The translations under genes and the position numbers were made by a program. DNA of 64,000 nt. Origin: Lachnospiraceae bacterium (GTDB taxonomy: Bacteria; Bacillota; Clostridia; Lachnospirales; Lachnospiraceae). The notes under the pieces were generated by a model. It worked only from the letters and a program-made list of their open reading frames with translations. It did no database searches and was not told where the DNA came from. The stretch lies in NCBI GenBank assembly GCA_029067085.1, contig JAIEFE010000021.1, positions 62,001 through 126,000 on the forward strand, read 5' to 3'. Shown piece after piece: positions 36,797-47,500 of the stretch (position 1 is the stretch's first letter; the number at the start of each line of letters is the position of its first letter).

Positions 36797-37174
36797 AGGA
36801 GGTATCCCTGAGAATGAAAAAGACGAGTGATCTGTCAAAAAAAATATAAAAACTGTAGGGATAGAATAATAATCGACTAAATTTTGATATCACTGGATCA
36901 TAATCAACATATGGTATAGGTGGATCCCCAGAATGCTGATATGGAACAATATATGGTACTGTGCAGTATTACTAAGGGGGCAATATCTGCCGCTTTACAT
37001 ACGAATAAAAGTTGTGGTATGATAAATGCAAACACAGATAAACGATATATTATTACCGCTTCTGAGAGCAAAAATGAATACATATCTGGGAATCTGAAAT
37101 TCTGATCGATCTGTAAGCACATCATGGAACCTGAATCCCTTATATGGAAAAAACAGAATAAGGGAGGAAGACTG
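36797..37174. other. Non-coding or decayed stretch
   Basis: It begins with an excellent AAGGAGGT (36796-36803) placed 10 nt before ATG 36814, but that frame stops after 11 codons (MKKTSDLSKKI), so it is probably the stump of a lost gene. The remainder holds one weak 61-codon frame without ribosome site and nothing else I can support. Confidence 0.5.
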
Positions 37175-37926
37175 ATGGGAAAAAAGGATGATTATCAGTT
37201 TGATTATCTGGATGATGACGGAAGGTTTGCGGACCAGATAAACGGAGCGTTATTTTGCGGAAGGCAAGTCGTAAAGCCAGAAGAATTAGAACCGGATGAA
37301 TCGCAGATAGTGATCACGGGAGAAAAAGATGGTACAGGGAACCTGAAAACGATCGTAGATAAGGTGCGAAGCTGGAAGGGGAAAAAGCTGCATATCCTTG
37401 CGGTGGAGAACCAGAATTATGTGGATTATCAAATGGTGTTGAGAAACATGCTCTCAGAGAGCATCGGTTACCGTAAGCAGTGGAAACGTATGAAACGTGC
37501 GCATGAAGAGAAGAACGATCTGAAAGGCAGGGACGAATACCTGTCTGGTATGAAGAAGATAAGAAGAAACTGAAAGAGGTCATGGAAGAAAGCCGTGAGG
37601 CATACAGCAGGATAGACGGTGATACAAGAAATATGCTGGAAGTAGTGGCGAACATCAAGATACCCGAAAAATGCAAGGTGATGGAAGAAGGAGAGGAGAG
37701 ATACGATATGTGCAAAGCGTTTGAGGATATGAGGCAGGAAGGATACGATGAGGGGATAGAAAAGGGGATAGAAAAGGGGATAGAGAAAGGAATCCGTGTA
37801 TTGATACAGATATGTATGGAATTAGGGATATCTGATGATGTTATTATAGAGAAGTGTGCAGAGAAATATGAAATAACAAAAGAGAACGCGAGAGAATATG
37901 TAGAGGGAAAGAGGGCATTTTTATAG
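37175..37926 (+). pseudogene. Rpn-family nuclease/transposase gene, internally deleted and frameshifted
   Basis: The first frame (37175-37573, GGGAGGA before the ATG) has the Rpn-type N-terminus (MGKKDDYQFDYLDDDGRFADQINGALF, motif only; KKLHILAVENQNYVDYQMVLRNMLS), including a PD-(D/E)xK-like VENQ. It reaches the point DEYLSGMKK, where intact relatives continue into a conserved LVIYxG segment. Here the sequence jumps to the distal part in another frame (KLKEVMEESREAYSRIDGDT...MCKAFEDMRQEGYDEGIEKGIEKGIEKG, ending at 37926). The conserved middle is missing and the join is out of frame, so the gene is dead. Confidence 0.75.
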
Positions 37927-37950
37927 AATCATGGTATGAGGGGGGAATGG

Positions 37951-37994
37951 GGTCTTGGATGTGTCAATTTTTGCTTATGGCAGGGGCGGATGTG
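37951..37994 (+). pseudogene. Fragment of a second rfbG-like gene
   Basis: The 44 bp match the start of rfbG (21093-21136) at 38 positions and encode GSWMCQFLLMAGADV against GSWMCQLLLMLGADV. The differences show it derives from a different rfbG allele rather than from a recent copy of the one in this locus. It continues into unrelated sequence. Confidence 0.65.
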
Positions 37995-38011
37995 CGTATC
38001 GCAAACGAATT

Positions 38012-38128
38012 CTACGGAAATAAATGGCTGGTGCATGACTTAATCATGTGGATAGCCATTTTTTTTGCCTTATTTAATTCTGCGTTCTGCGCCCCCTCAT
38101 TCCTTATATCCTCTATAATCTTACACAT
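38012..38128 (-). pseudogene. Rpn-family C-terminal fragment
   Basis: On the minus strand the frame reads MCKIIEDIRNEGAQNAELNKAKKMAI and continues to a stop at 38012, with upstream in-frame VKQDEKGVAT. It corresponds to the MCKAFEDMRQEG region of the remnant at 37175, from a different family member. The body of the gene is absent. Confidence 0.6.
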
Positions 38129-38513
38129 GGTCGCCACTCCTTTCTCGTCCTGCTTGACGTATCGAGGCGGCTTTGACAAATCATTGACGCTTTTTGTGTC
38201 TAATGTTATAATAAAACTGACTACATAACGAGGTCGATCAACTTGTTATAGAACTCCTGGTATAATAAAAGAAAAATGGCTGCAAAAATTGTACTTTCGT
38301 TTATTTTTTACGCTATGAGATAATCGAGTATGATATTAACTATATATAATGTATTCAGGTATCATCTTTAACGCATCGTAAAATTGCTTCTTGTAACTTT
38401 TTTGCTTCCCTTAAGAATTTTAGAATAAACAAAGAATTATAATCTGTGTCGGATTTACTTTTCCTAATGCTGACTGTTAAAGCAGCGTAAGTTTGAAAAT
38501 GGGAGAAAAATGA

Positions 38514-39623
38514 ATGGTAAATGTAACGATGTTCCAGGCGGGCAAAGGAGATTTTTTTGATTTAGCTTATGGTGAAGAAAATGACTGGCATCATATTTTG
38601 ATCGATGGCGGAGAAAAGCAGGCTTCGAATCAATATCGAAAGACGCTGCAATACATAAAGAATAGAAATCAATCAATAGATGCGATTATATTCACGCATA
38701 TTGATAACGATCATATCACTGGAGCTCTGCATGCGTTTGTAAATATGAATAAGGAAGAATTACCCGATATTCATGCTGTTTATTTTAATACCGGAAATGC
38801 AATATGCAGGATACAGGAATTGACTAAACCGGAAAAGCCGGAGGATTTCCCTTTCGTTACAAAGAGTACAGGACAACATTCCGTAAAAAAGGCGCAATCT
38901 TTACTTAAGGTTTTGGATGACAAAGGATTGAAGAAAGTTTTAAAGGATTATATCGTTCAGGGTGAACACATTAATCTATTGGGTGGCGCCGAACTAGATA
39001 TGATCAGCCCAAACACAAAAGAATTGGAAAACTTTATTTTAAAATGGGATAAGGAAATAGAACCGGCTGATAAAAAGGGGAAATTACATAAAGGGAATAG
39101 TGTGTCAACGCGCATTTATGAGGAAAACATTGAGGATTATATAAAAAGCAGTCATCCGGAAGATGATTCGGTAACAAACAGATCAAGTTTGGCTTTTATA
39201 TTTCGATATAAATCTGTCAAAATTGCATTTCTTGGTGATGCCTGTCCCAGCGTTTGTGTTGAAGGAATAAAAAAATTTTCCCCGGAGGGGATACAAGTTG
39301 ATTTACTTACTTTAGCGCATCACGGAAGCTCGGCAAATATTTCAGATGATTTGTTAGAGATGATCAGAACGGAAAAGTATCTGTTGAGCACGACTGGAGA
39401 AAAATTGTCGAAGTATTTGTGGGCAAGGTTGGTGAAGGGTGAAAAAAAGGCTTATGTTTATTGCAACTATGATTGGTGGAAAAGTATTTATTGCCAAAAA
39501 TATTTTTCCCAAAAGGATTTTGAAACATATATCGAAACGGAAAGGCTGACAACACATTTAGTTGAGCACAAAGGAGAAAAGATCAGGGATGGACTATGGT
39601 TATACCGAAGCATACAGGTATGA
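38514..39623 (+). CDS. ComEC/Rec2-like metallo-beta-lactamase-fold hydrolase, 369 aa
   Basis: A cytoplasmic stand-alone MBL-fold protein without membrane segments. The first metal motif is FTHIDNDHITG with H62, D64, D66 and H67 (H-x-D-x-D-H, a variant seen in ComEC-like MBL proteins, in place of HxHxDH). A further motif is IAFLGDACPS (D near residue 243) and LAHHGSSANI (HH near 265). Such domains hydrolyse phosphodiesters. GGGAGA lies 7 nt before the ATG. It starts a tightly overlapping three-gene operon: its stop lies 35 nt inside the protease gene. Relation to DNA uptake is unlikely since no membrane channel is present; a conflict-system effector is my inference. Confidence 0.88.
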   Translation: MVNVTMFQAGKGDFFDLAYGEENDWHHILIDGGEKQASNQYRKTLQYIKNRNQSIDAIIFTHIDNDHITGALHAFVNMNKEELPDIHAVYFNTGNAICRIQELTKPEKPEDFPFVTKSTGQHSVKKAQSLLKVLDDKGLKKVLKDYIVQGEHINLLGGAELDMISPNTKELENFILKWDKEIEPADKKGKLHKGNSVSTRIYEENIEDYIKSSHPEDDSVTNRSSLAFIFRYKSVKIAFLGDACPSVCVEGIKKFSPEGIQVDLLTLAHHGSSANISDDLLEMIRTEKYLLSTTGEKLSKYLWARLVKGEKKAYVYCNYDWWKSIYCQKYFSQKDFETYIETERLTTHLVEHKGEKIRDGLWLYRSIQV

Positions 39624-41589
39624 GGTGAGAATTGCTGATAGAAACAAAAAGTTAATAGGATCAGGAGTGTTGTTTGCTCCGGATGAAGACCGATTTGCGT
39701 ATGTTTTTACAGCGGCGCATTTATTTTGGTATACAGATGATTCAAACAAAAAGCATGAACCCTCTGAGATAAATCTTTCGCTGACTTATGCAGCGCATAG
39801 AGAGGGGAGCACTGACATGAAAATAAGTATTCACCAAGTATCGGATCGAGGTGAATATGAAGATAATATTATTTTGCTGCATCCAAAGTATAGTCTGGGA
39901 GAAAGAAATTCGAAGTGGGATGCAGCGATTTTGAGAATTTATCGTGAGCCTTGGATGGATGAAAAAGTAAAAGCGTTCAGTTTTCCATCTGCATATGAAG
40001 ATGAATTTTTGCTCGGGTGGGGATATCCGGAGACAATGTCGGAGACAGAAGGTCATGATTCAGACATAACAGATTCTTTTCGCGAAAGTCTTCCTCTTGA
40101 AGGGAGTGCAAAGAAATATGATGAGAAATATCAGGAAATTCTATTTCAATACGTGGGTGAGCGAAGCGGGCGTGATTTAGATGGATTGTCCGGAACAGGT
40201 TTATATGTAAAACCTGACTTGTTTTTCGGCGTTTTGTCCAGAGATGCCGGAAACGAGTATTCCGGATCTTATACGTGGATTACCGCATGGAAGGCATTTG
40301 AAGAGATTTTGGATGCATATGGAAATGTTGAATATGCGCAGTATGTTAGATCATTGAACCGAGTTGATTTGAATCTGCTGGTATGGTGGCTGCCGGAATC
40401 GACAGCTTATTATGGAGACGGCTTGATGGATGACAGGTATTCCATCAATCTTCAGGCTTTTTTAATGGGTATGACGGATTCCTATACAGTGGTGTTGGCG
40501 AGTGTGTGGAACGGTGGGATCGGAAGGGGGTTCAAAAATCATCAACAGTGGTTTGAGTATGATGAGTATTTTCCGGAACATAAAATAAATTTAGATCAAA
40601 CGCATGGGATTGTAGTGAATTTGTGCTCTGATGAAAAAAAGCCATATGAGATCATACAACGAGTTTCAGATATTTTACGTTTGAGAGAAGAAAATGCCAA
40701 AAAGTGTAAATTGATCGTCAATATATACTCTTTTGAACCGAGATCTGCGTTTGACGCATTATATAAAGTCTGGGAAATGAAAGGGAATGAAAAATCCATA
40801 GATTTTCTGTCAGCAATCTCTTATAGTATGCTGGCAGAACAAATGAATGATGCAGCATTGGAGGAAGTCTCTCAAATAAAGGAACGTCTTGAAAGATTGG
40901 ACTTTCCTGAAATGACAAGAGAATTGATTACGTATAGAGATATCAAAACGGCCGTCTGGTGGAAAGTGTTGAAAGATATCATTGAGTTTGGAAATCAAGA
41001 TGATGTTTTGGTAGCTTTTCAGGCTGCGAAATCATATCGTCCGGCAATAGAATACTGGATAAATGGATTAAAAGTCAAATGGCTGGCGGAATGGCGGGAG
41101 CATCCGGAAGAGTTGATATGCAAATTAGAATCGGAAGATATAGATCTGCTTTGCTGGGAGCTTTATTTATATCAAAAAAGGTGTAAGCAGGATAAGGTAG
41201 TAAGATATCGTGATCTACTATACAGATTACTGGATTATAGTACGGAATCCGTTAAAAATTTATTGGAGACGTTATTAAGCAATGAAGTTATTAATGTGGA
41301 AAACGGCTTTGTGCAGCCACACGACGTGGCAAGATGGGCACGAACGGCGGAACAGGAAGAATTTGAACGAAACATTGCTTCATTGAAAATCGGGAAAACA
41401 CATTATTGGAGTGCAATTCTAAACAGTATCTATGGTTTGCAGTATGTTATGAATGAGATACAAAATCAAAGACAAAGTATTTATCTGGGAGAGATTTTAA
41501 ATCAAAACGTAAGTAATATCAAAGATATATGTCAGAAAGAAGATATAGAATATAAGAGAAGTATAATACGAAGGAGGAGAGAAAAATGA
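39589..41589 (+). CDS. Trypsin-like serine protease with a large C-terminal domain, 666 aa
   Basis: Residues 1-240 have the chymotrypsin-fold signature: GSGVLFAP...VFTAAHLFW (His 44), KWDAAILRI (Asp 111) and DLDGLSGTGLY (Ser 201), so a complete His-Asp-Ser triad appears present. There is no signal peptide, which points to an intracellular protease. Residues 240-666 are unrecognised, beginning with VDLNLLVWWLPESTAYYG and VLASVWNGGIG and turning helical. The start ATG 39589 has GGAG 12 nt upstream and lies inside the MBL gene; TTG 39562 is less likely. Its stop overlaps the giant gene start (ATGA). It may be the transducer that cleaves a partner on a trigger. Confidence 0.85.
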   Translation: MDYGYTEAYRYEVRIADRNKKLIGSGVLFAPDEDRFAYVFTAAHLFWYTDDSNKKHEPSEINLSLTYAAHREGSTDMKISIHQVSDRGEYEDNIILLHPKYSLGERNSKWDAAILRIYREPWMDEKVKAFSFPSAYEDEFLLGWGYPETMSETEGHDSDITDSFRESLPLEGSAKKYDEKYQEILFQYVGERSGRDLDGLSGTGLYVKPDLFFGVLSRDAGNEYSGSYTWITAWKAFEEILDAYGNVEYAQYVRSLNRVDLNLLVWWLPESTAYYGDGLMDDRYSINLQAFLMGMTDSYTVVLASVWNGGIGRGFKNHQQWFEYDEYFPEHKINLDQTHGIVVNLCSDEKKPYEIIQRVSDILRLREENAKKCKLIVNIYSFEPRSAFDALYKVWEMKGNEKSIDFLSAISYSMLAEQMNDAALEEVSQIKERLERLDFPEMTRELITYRDIKTAVWWKVLKDIIEFGNQDDVLVAFQAAKSYRPAIEYWINGLKVKWLAEWREHPEELICKLESEDIDLLCWELYLYQKRCKQDKVVRYRDLLYRLLDYSTESVKNLLETLLSNEVINVENGFVQPHDVARWARTAEQEEFERNIASLKIGKTHYWSAILNSIYGLQYVMNEIQNQRQSIYLGEILNQNVSNIKDICQKEDIEYKRSIIRRRREK

Positions 41590-44500
41590 TATACTCGGCA
41601 TGGTATTTTTGTAATATAACAAAACTGTCAATTGTAGAAACAAAAGGCGTACTGACAGCTGTGCAGGCATTAAGCTGCCTTGAAACCGATTTTGAAGAGA
41701 AAAATAGAGTGATAGATAGGCTGGGGGAATATGATTCTTTGATACAGTCGTATATGATTCCTTATCTGACGGAATGCTTGATGACATCAGATAATCGTAA
41801 ATGGTTGGATCAACTGCCGGAATTATTTGATAAACAAGAATATATAGAAAAAATCGAAAATCGGTTGATAAGTTTTTTGCCAAAATCAAAAAGTCTCCCC
41901 ATGACTAATTTGGTTCAAAATATACGGAATGTGAAATATGAAAGTATTGTAAAATTGACAGCAGCATATTCGGGAAATGCGCATACTTTGCAGGAGGAGA
42001 GATGCAACTATTTACAGGGAGATCGATTTGTTCAGGAAATATTCTTATTGTCTGTTTTACGTTGTATTGCGTATGAAAATGTAGATGTGATATCGGATCT
42101 TGTAAGAGGAGATAAGCAGATTGAATTAATGCAGTCTGCATTATCCGGGAATTTTGGACAATTGTGTTGGAACATTGCAACCGAAATTATGCTTCAGTGT
42201 GGTATATCTACAGAGGAAGTGATCAGATCTCTCCCTGAAAACTGGCAGGAACAACCGGATATGGTAGAGCTTATGATTCCTTTTCTATTCCCTGATGATA
42301 AAAACAATTCTGTAGAGAAAATAATGGAAGAAACATATAAGCTAACGCAATTCAAAAAATATTGGACAAGGCAGAAAAAGAGTGAAAATGGAGGTTGGAT
42401 AAACGCAAATGCTGCAAAAGACGAACATACTCGGTCCTGTATCATATTATGGCAGAATGTTTTATGGAATCTGGCTATGAACAGGAATTTTGATGGTTGT
42501 GTGGAAGCTTTGAAGAATATATGGAAAACACCTGAGTTTAGTAAAGGAAAAATTAAATCCAGTTTATGGCTAAATTCGTGTCAGCTCTGTATGTTACCGA
42601 AAAATACCGGAATATATAATGATGATCAGGTGCAGCGCTATGTCTGCAGTCCGTGGCAGGAGCGTACAGAGAGTGACTGGAATAAGGGCAGAGAGAAAAA
42701 GGGAACTGCTGAGACAGCAGAAGAAGAACTATTTCATGAATTTCGTGGATTTGTACGCAATGATAGTGGTATGAGGGTTTTTATGGCTGCTTACCTATTG
42801 GAGCGTATTTTTATCATACAAAATCGAGAAATAGACGATTTCTTTATTCGTCTGCTTTTGCATTTTGGGGATCTGTTTTCCTGTTATGGTGCGCGCAGCA
42901 CGTTTCAACAGGTTACCAGTCCGCCGCTTGATGGAATCCGTGTGACTACATGGGAATTGCCGATTCGCGCATTTGGATATTTTTCATGTGATATTATCAA
43001 AAATATTGGTATGGGTCTTATAAATAAGTTTGTACCGGAGAAAATAATCAACCATCTCAATAAAAGGAGTCCGCTGGTTGGCAGGAATGAAGCATATAAG
43101 AACAAACAATTAGAGTATCTATACAATTCTTGCGCTTTTTTGGCATCTGCATATTGGGCATATGAGAGCCTGTCAACAACAAGCATATCACGAAATGGTG
43201 TTGCAAATATGTGGATTAAAAACGGACATAAATCAAGTGCGGCAAAGCTTTGTGACTGGATATTTTCCAATTTGTATAAATTGGCGGTAAATGAGAGAAA
43301 CGCTGTACAATTGAGTGTGCAGACATTTGATGCGAAGTATTCCAGGCAAAAGAAACATACAAATCCTGCATGGTTAAATTATGTAAAATCCAATAAATCT
43401 TTTAAAGTGCGATTTAGCCAATTAATTTTGAGCAGAAAATTAAAGTATGCCGAATGGTATGACGTAGGTGATATTACTAGACAGAAATTTGAAAAAGATG
43501 CATATCTGATTGCACATACATTGAGAATCCGATCATTACTTGAGTCGGAGTATAGTGCAGCGGGACATGAATGGATTGGCGAGTGGAAAAATGCAGTATC
43601 TGATATCAGTTATAAGTGGGAGTTTTCTCGCATGGCGAGATATATTATGGTTCAAATGTTTTCAACGAATCCGGGACATCAGGATAATTATAGCGTTTTG
43701 CTGGACTTGCTGAAAATGATTATTTTTATGATTCATGAATTTGCGTCATTAGATTCCATTTATTATATTTATTGCCTTTCAGAAAGTTTGGTTACATTCT
43801 CTGATGAGTGGGGAGCGGAAGACGGAAAGGAACTGAAAGGAATGAATGCCGTAGAATTGTATCGCAATATGAACAACACTGCGTTACTGTCTGACAGTAT
43901 AAATAAATGGAGTGATCTGTTTTTTTACTATCTGTTGAAAGTATCAGATAATACGGAGGTTGATTCTGAACGATATGCCGGGAATCTGTTAAAGAAATAT
44001 TGGGAAAAGAAAAAAATACAGCGTAATCATTTGCGCACAGAATTAATTGATGCTTCTCAATGGAATCAATTGACAGAGCGGATGTGGACGGTCAAGGGAG
44101 ATAAAATTCTTGTAGTGAGAGACGCGCTTGATCTTCCGAAAGATTGCAATACAGGTATTGTTGCAGAGGCTCATAAAGACGGGGAGAAAACTCTCAGCTT
44201 TGAGATATACAGCGAAGGAGGAGAAAGCAGATTTAAAGGGGTTCCCAATAAAAAATTGTATATGGGCGATCTTGTGAAAATCATTGGCAGTGACCTGAAT
44301 AGGATTGAAAGCTTTGATATGATTAAATGGAAGCCTGCTAAAGGAGAAAAACTCCATGCAGCATATGAAGTCACCGGGGATGAGATTTACGTTTCTGTTA
44401 TGGGAACACAAATCACTGAAAAATTTGGAGATTCACCAGAATTATTTTGGTTGTGGAATGGTGATTTTAGTGAACTTTTCTCGAAAGGGCATTCTATCAA

Positions 44501-47500
44501 AGGGAAAACGGCTGTACAGTATGCGGAATATAGTGCCGGAAAATGCAGTTGGATTCCTTATATGAATGGATATGCTGAGTTTCTGGTACAAAGAATGTTT
44601 TTGCCGGATAATCCGGACAGAAAATGTACGCTTACATTTTTGGGTAAAACCGACATTTGTAAGGGATTCCTGTTTTCTGCAAAAGCCGGAGAAAATTATA
44701 TACTGGAGGCTGATAACTGGACGCAGGAGAGTTGGAAAAAACTTGAGGATGAACTTACCGGCCGCAGTGACAGAAAAGGAATCAAGATTCGGGTTCACTT
44801 GGTTAATGTAGATGATTTCCCCTGTCTGGAATTGGATACAGAGGAGCCATATGACGATAGAAATATACGGTGGCGAGAGCAATTTGCTAACGAGCAGCCT
44901 TTTCAAATATGGTATGAAGATAACAAGTGGGTTACAGAAACAGATGTGCAAGAAATACGGAAAAGAGTAGTTGTGTATGTTAAGAATAGAGGTAGACTGA
45001 CAGATACAGACAGCAAGTATATTGTTCAGGTAGCAAACGGCGGATGGGAGGAGATTAATCAGAGAAAGGGATATTTGGAAGCTGAACAAGTAAAAAATCG
45101 TGTGCTGGATTCCCGGGCAATTACTTATGATGAACTAAAGCGATTGATTGAGATTAAGCCGGGAGATGTATTTAAGCTGAAAAATATACAACTTAAGTGG
45201 CAGAACAAAGCATATTATGCAGCTGAACTGGATAATCAATTGCCTGTCTTTTGTGCTGTGGAATCATTTTCAATGCTGCCGGATTCAAAGGATACGCGTT
45301 TTTGGCGTAACCGCTTATGTATAGTTGATAATGTCAGAGAGATAAAAAATTTTGCAAAGGAGGATGCAAATAAAGCGGAGCCGTGTAATCCCGTTGCACT
45401 TCGGGACAAGCAGGGAAAATATATAGGCATTATAGCGGAGTTTACTCCCATAATAAATAGCAAGTGGGAATCTGTTAATAATTTGTCAATAAAAGTTTTT
45501 ATGGATATTGATGAGGGGAAAGAGGTGCTTGATGTTCCTGTTTCTGCTTTTGTACCGAAACCGCAGCATGTAGGAGATCGAATTGAAGCCGAACGTGTCG
45601 AAGGGGGATGGATTTTTAGGACGTTTTGGCGGACAATAAATGTAAGGACCTTATGGCAGCTGGAAGACCACAGAGGACAAAAGAACGCACCGATATTCGG
45701 AACTCCGCTGGGGTTGACAAACATTGCTCGAATAGGCAATTGTATGGTTACACAGGATGAAGAAAAGCCTGTTTTACATCTGTGGAATCCTGAAGTGGAC
45801 TTTCAATATGCACTTACGATGCAATGCGGTATACAGAGTCAAAAAGGAAAAGTCGAACAAATAGTATGGCGTTATTCTGATCGTAAAATATTTCGTTGGG
45901 CCTATCAGACAGAGATTATCGAACTCCATAGTGAAGGCAACGTTTTTATTGGTGAAGCAAGAGCTGGTGCATTTAAGAAAGGGTCAAAGGAATGGCGGGT
46001 AAAACCTGAAATCTATAGGATATTTGAGTCGGTTTCAGGGACATTTTATGATCTTCGTCGATGCTTTATTCCGATCAGTGCAGGCACGCATCAAAATGAT
46101 TTGTCAAAGGAGATCGAAGAGGAGCGCAGAGCATATTATCAGGAGTGGCTTGCAGAAAATAGTAATTGTGCAACCGGGCAGATAAACGGTCAGCTTCATA
46201 ACGCAGATAAAATAGAATTAAAAGAATTATATGTTCCCAGTGCAATAGCAAATTTTACAGCAGATGTGGAATGGGTTAATGAAATTCCGTTGGAGGAAAG
46301 ACAGAGACCTATAGTACCACGCATCTATAGTACGGATGATGTGCGCGTCAAGTTGAAAATCAGCAATGGAAAATACATAGCTTCAGTAAATGACGTTGAG
46401 GCGATGCTCTTAGATCAAGCGTTGATTGATTGTTTTGGCGCTGCGGACGGATATATTGAAGAGAGAGATTTCTATTTTGCCGGAAGGGATGATCAAGAGA
46501 GATTATTATTCGAATGGGGATATGGATATGTTTTTGCAGCAGACATTCAGGACGTGACTGATATAAATGGAAATTCGATTGGAAACGAGCTTTTTTTTGG
46601 AGATCAAATTACGTCATTTATGTTTTGTTATGATGAGAGCGGAAAATATCATTGGAAAGTCAAGGCGAAGCTGGAATGGATCTGTCACAAAGTGGAAGGG
46701 CAGGTGTGGCAGGATGCAGAGAAAAATATTATTCAATTACTTAAAGTAAGGATCAATCAGACGGATGGAAATCTGGAGATCTATGAGGTATCTGTAGCGG
46801 ACAGATCAATTAAAACATCGAGAAAGCAAAACGACGGTTGGAAATTTTTGCGAATAGGCAATGCAAGATTAAAGAGTGAAGACACGGAGACGCTGGTTTC
46901 GCAGATTAGGAAAGCGCAGAAAGAGACGATTATTTTAGCTTGTCTGGATCGACAGAATTATGATAAAGCTTCCAGATGGCGGGAGTTTTCTTATATTCCG
47001 TTAGATGGAAGCAGGGATAAACTTGAAATACTAAATAATAAGACACTCTGCCTGACAGCAGGGAGGATAAAAGATACAACCATGCAGCAGAAGACGGACA
47101 GGGTTGTTAATGATCAAAAGCTGGATTTCTTTTTGCCGGACGAATTACCGGACATTTGTGAGAATCCGCATCTGATCGTATCCGTTATGAGAAGATATTT
47201 TTCTTTGGACGAGAGCAGGCTAAGAATTTATTCTCAAGTAAATCCGGACGCATTTTATCGAATTAATATGTTGGTAATGCTGCAGAAGGAAAACGATGAG
47301 CGAAACGGTATCTGGAGCGGTAGTGTTTTGGGAGCGCCCTTTCGGGCAAATGATAGTTTGATAAGCTTAGTGGAATTACGTAAACAATGTATTGTTACAT
47401 TAGGCATAGTGAAACGCAATGAGCAGATATTTAAATGTGCAGAGATAGTGCCGGGTATCATTTTTGATATTACGAAGTATTGTAAAGAAATGTATTTGGT

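Noticed and set aside
36920-37105. A 61-codon frame in the gap after the SGNH gene
   Set aside because: There is no ribosome binding site and no recognisable protein character, and it lies in clearly decayed sequence.
37750-37800. Tandem GGGATAGAAAA-type repeats that look like a short array
   Set aside because: They encode the EGIEKGIEKG tail of the Rpn-family remnant, a usual feature of that family, not CRISPR or a regulatory array.
37947-38228. A 93-codon frame beginning MGSWMCQFLL
   Set aside because: Only the first 15 residues are rfbG-like. The rest reads antisense through an Rpn fragment and unrelated DNA, so it is not a gene.
38901-38915. TTACTTAAGGTTTTG, identical to 15 nt of the right palindrome
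   Set aside because: It is only one arm, without the partner arm or centre, and is explained by codons for LLKVL in the MBL gene.
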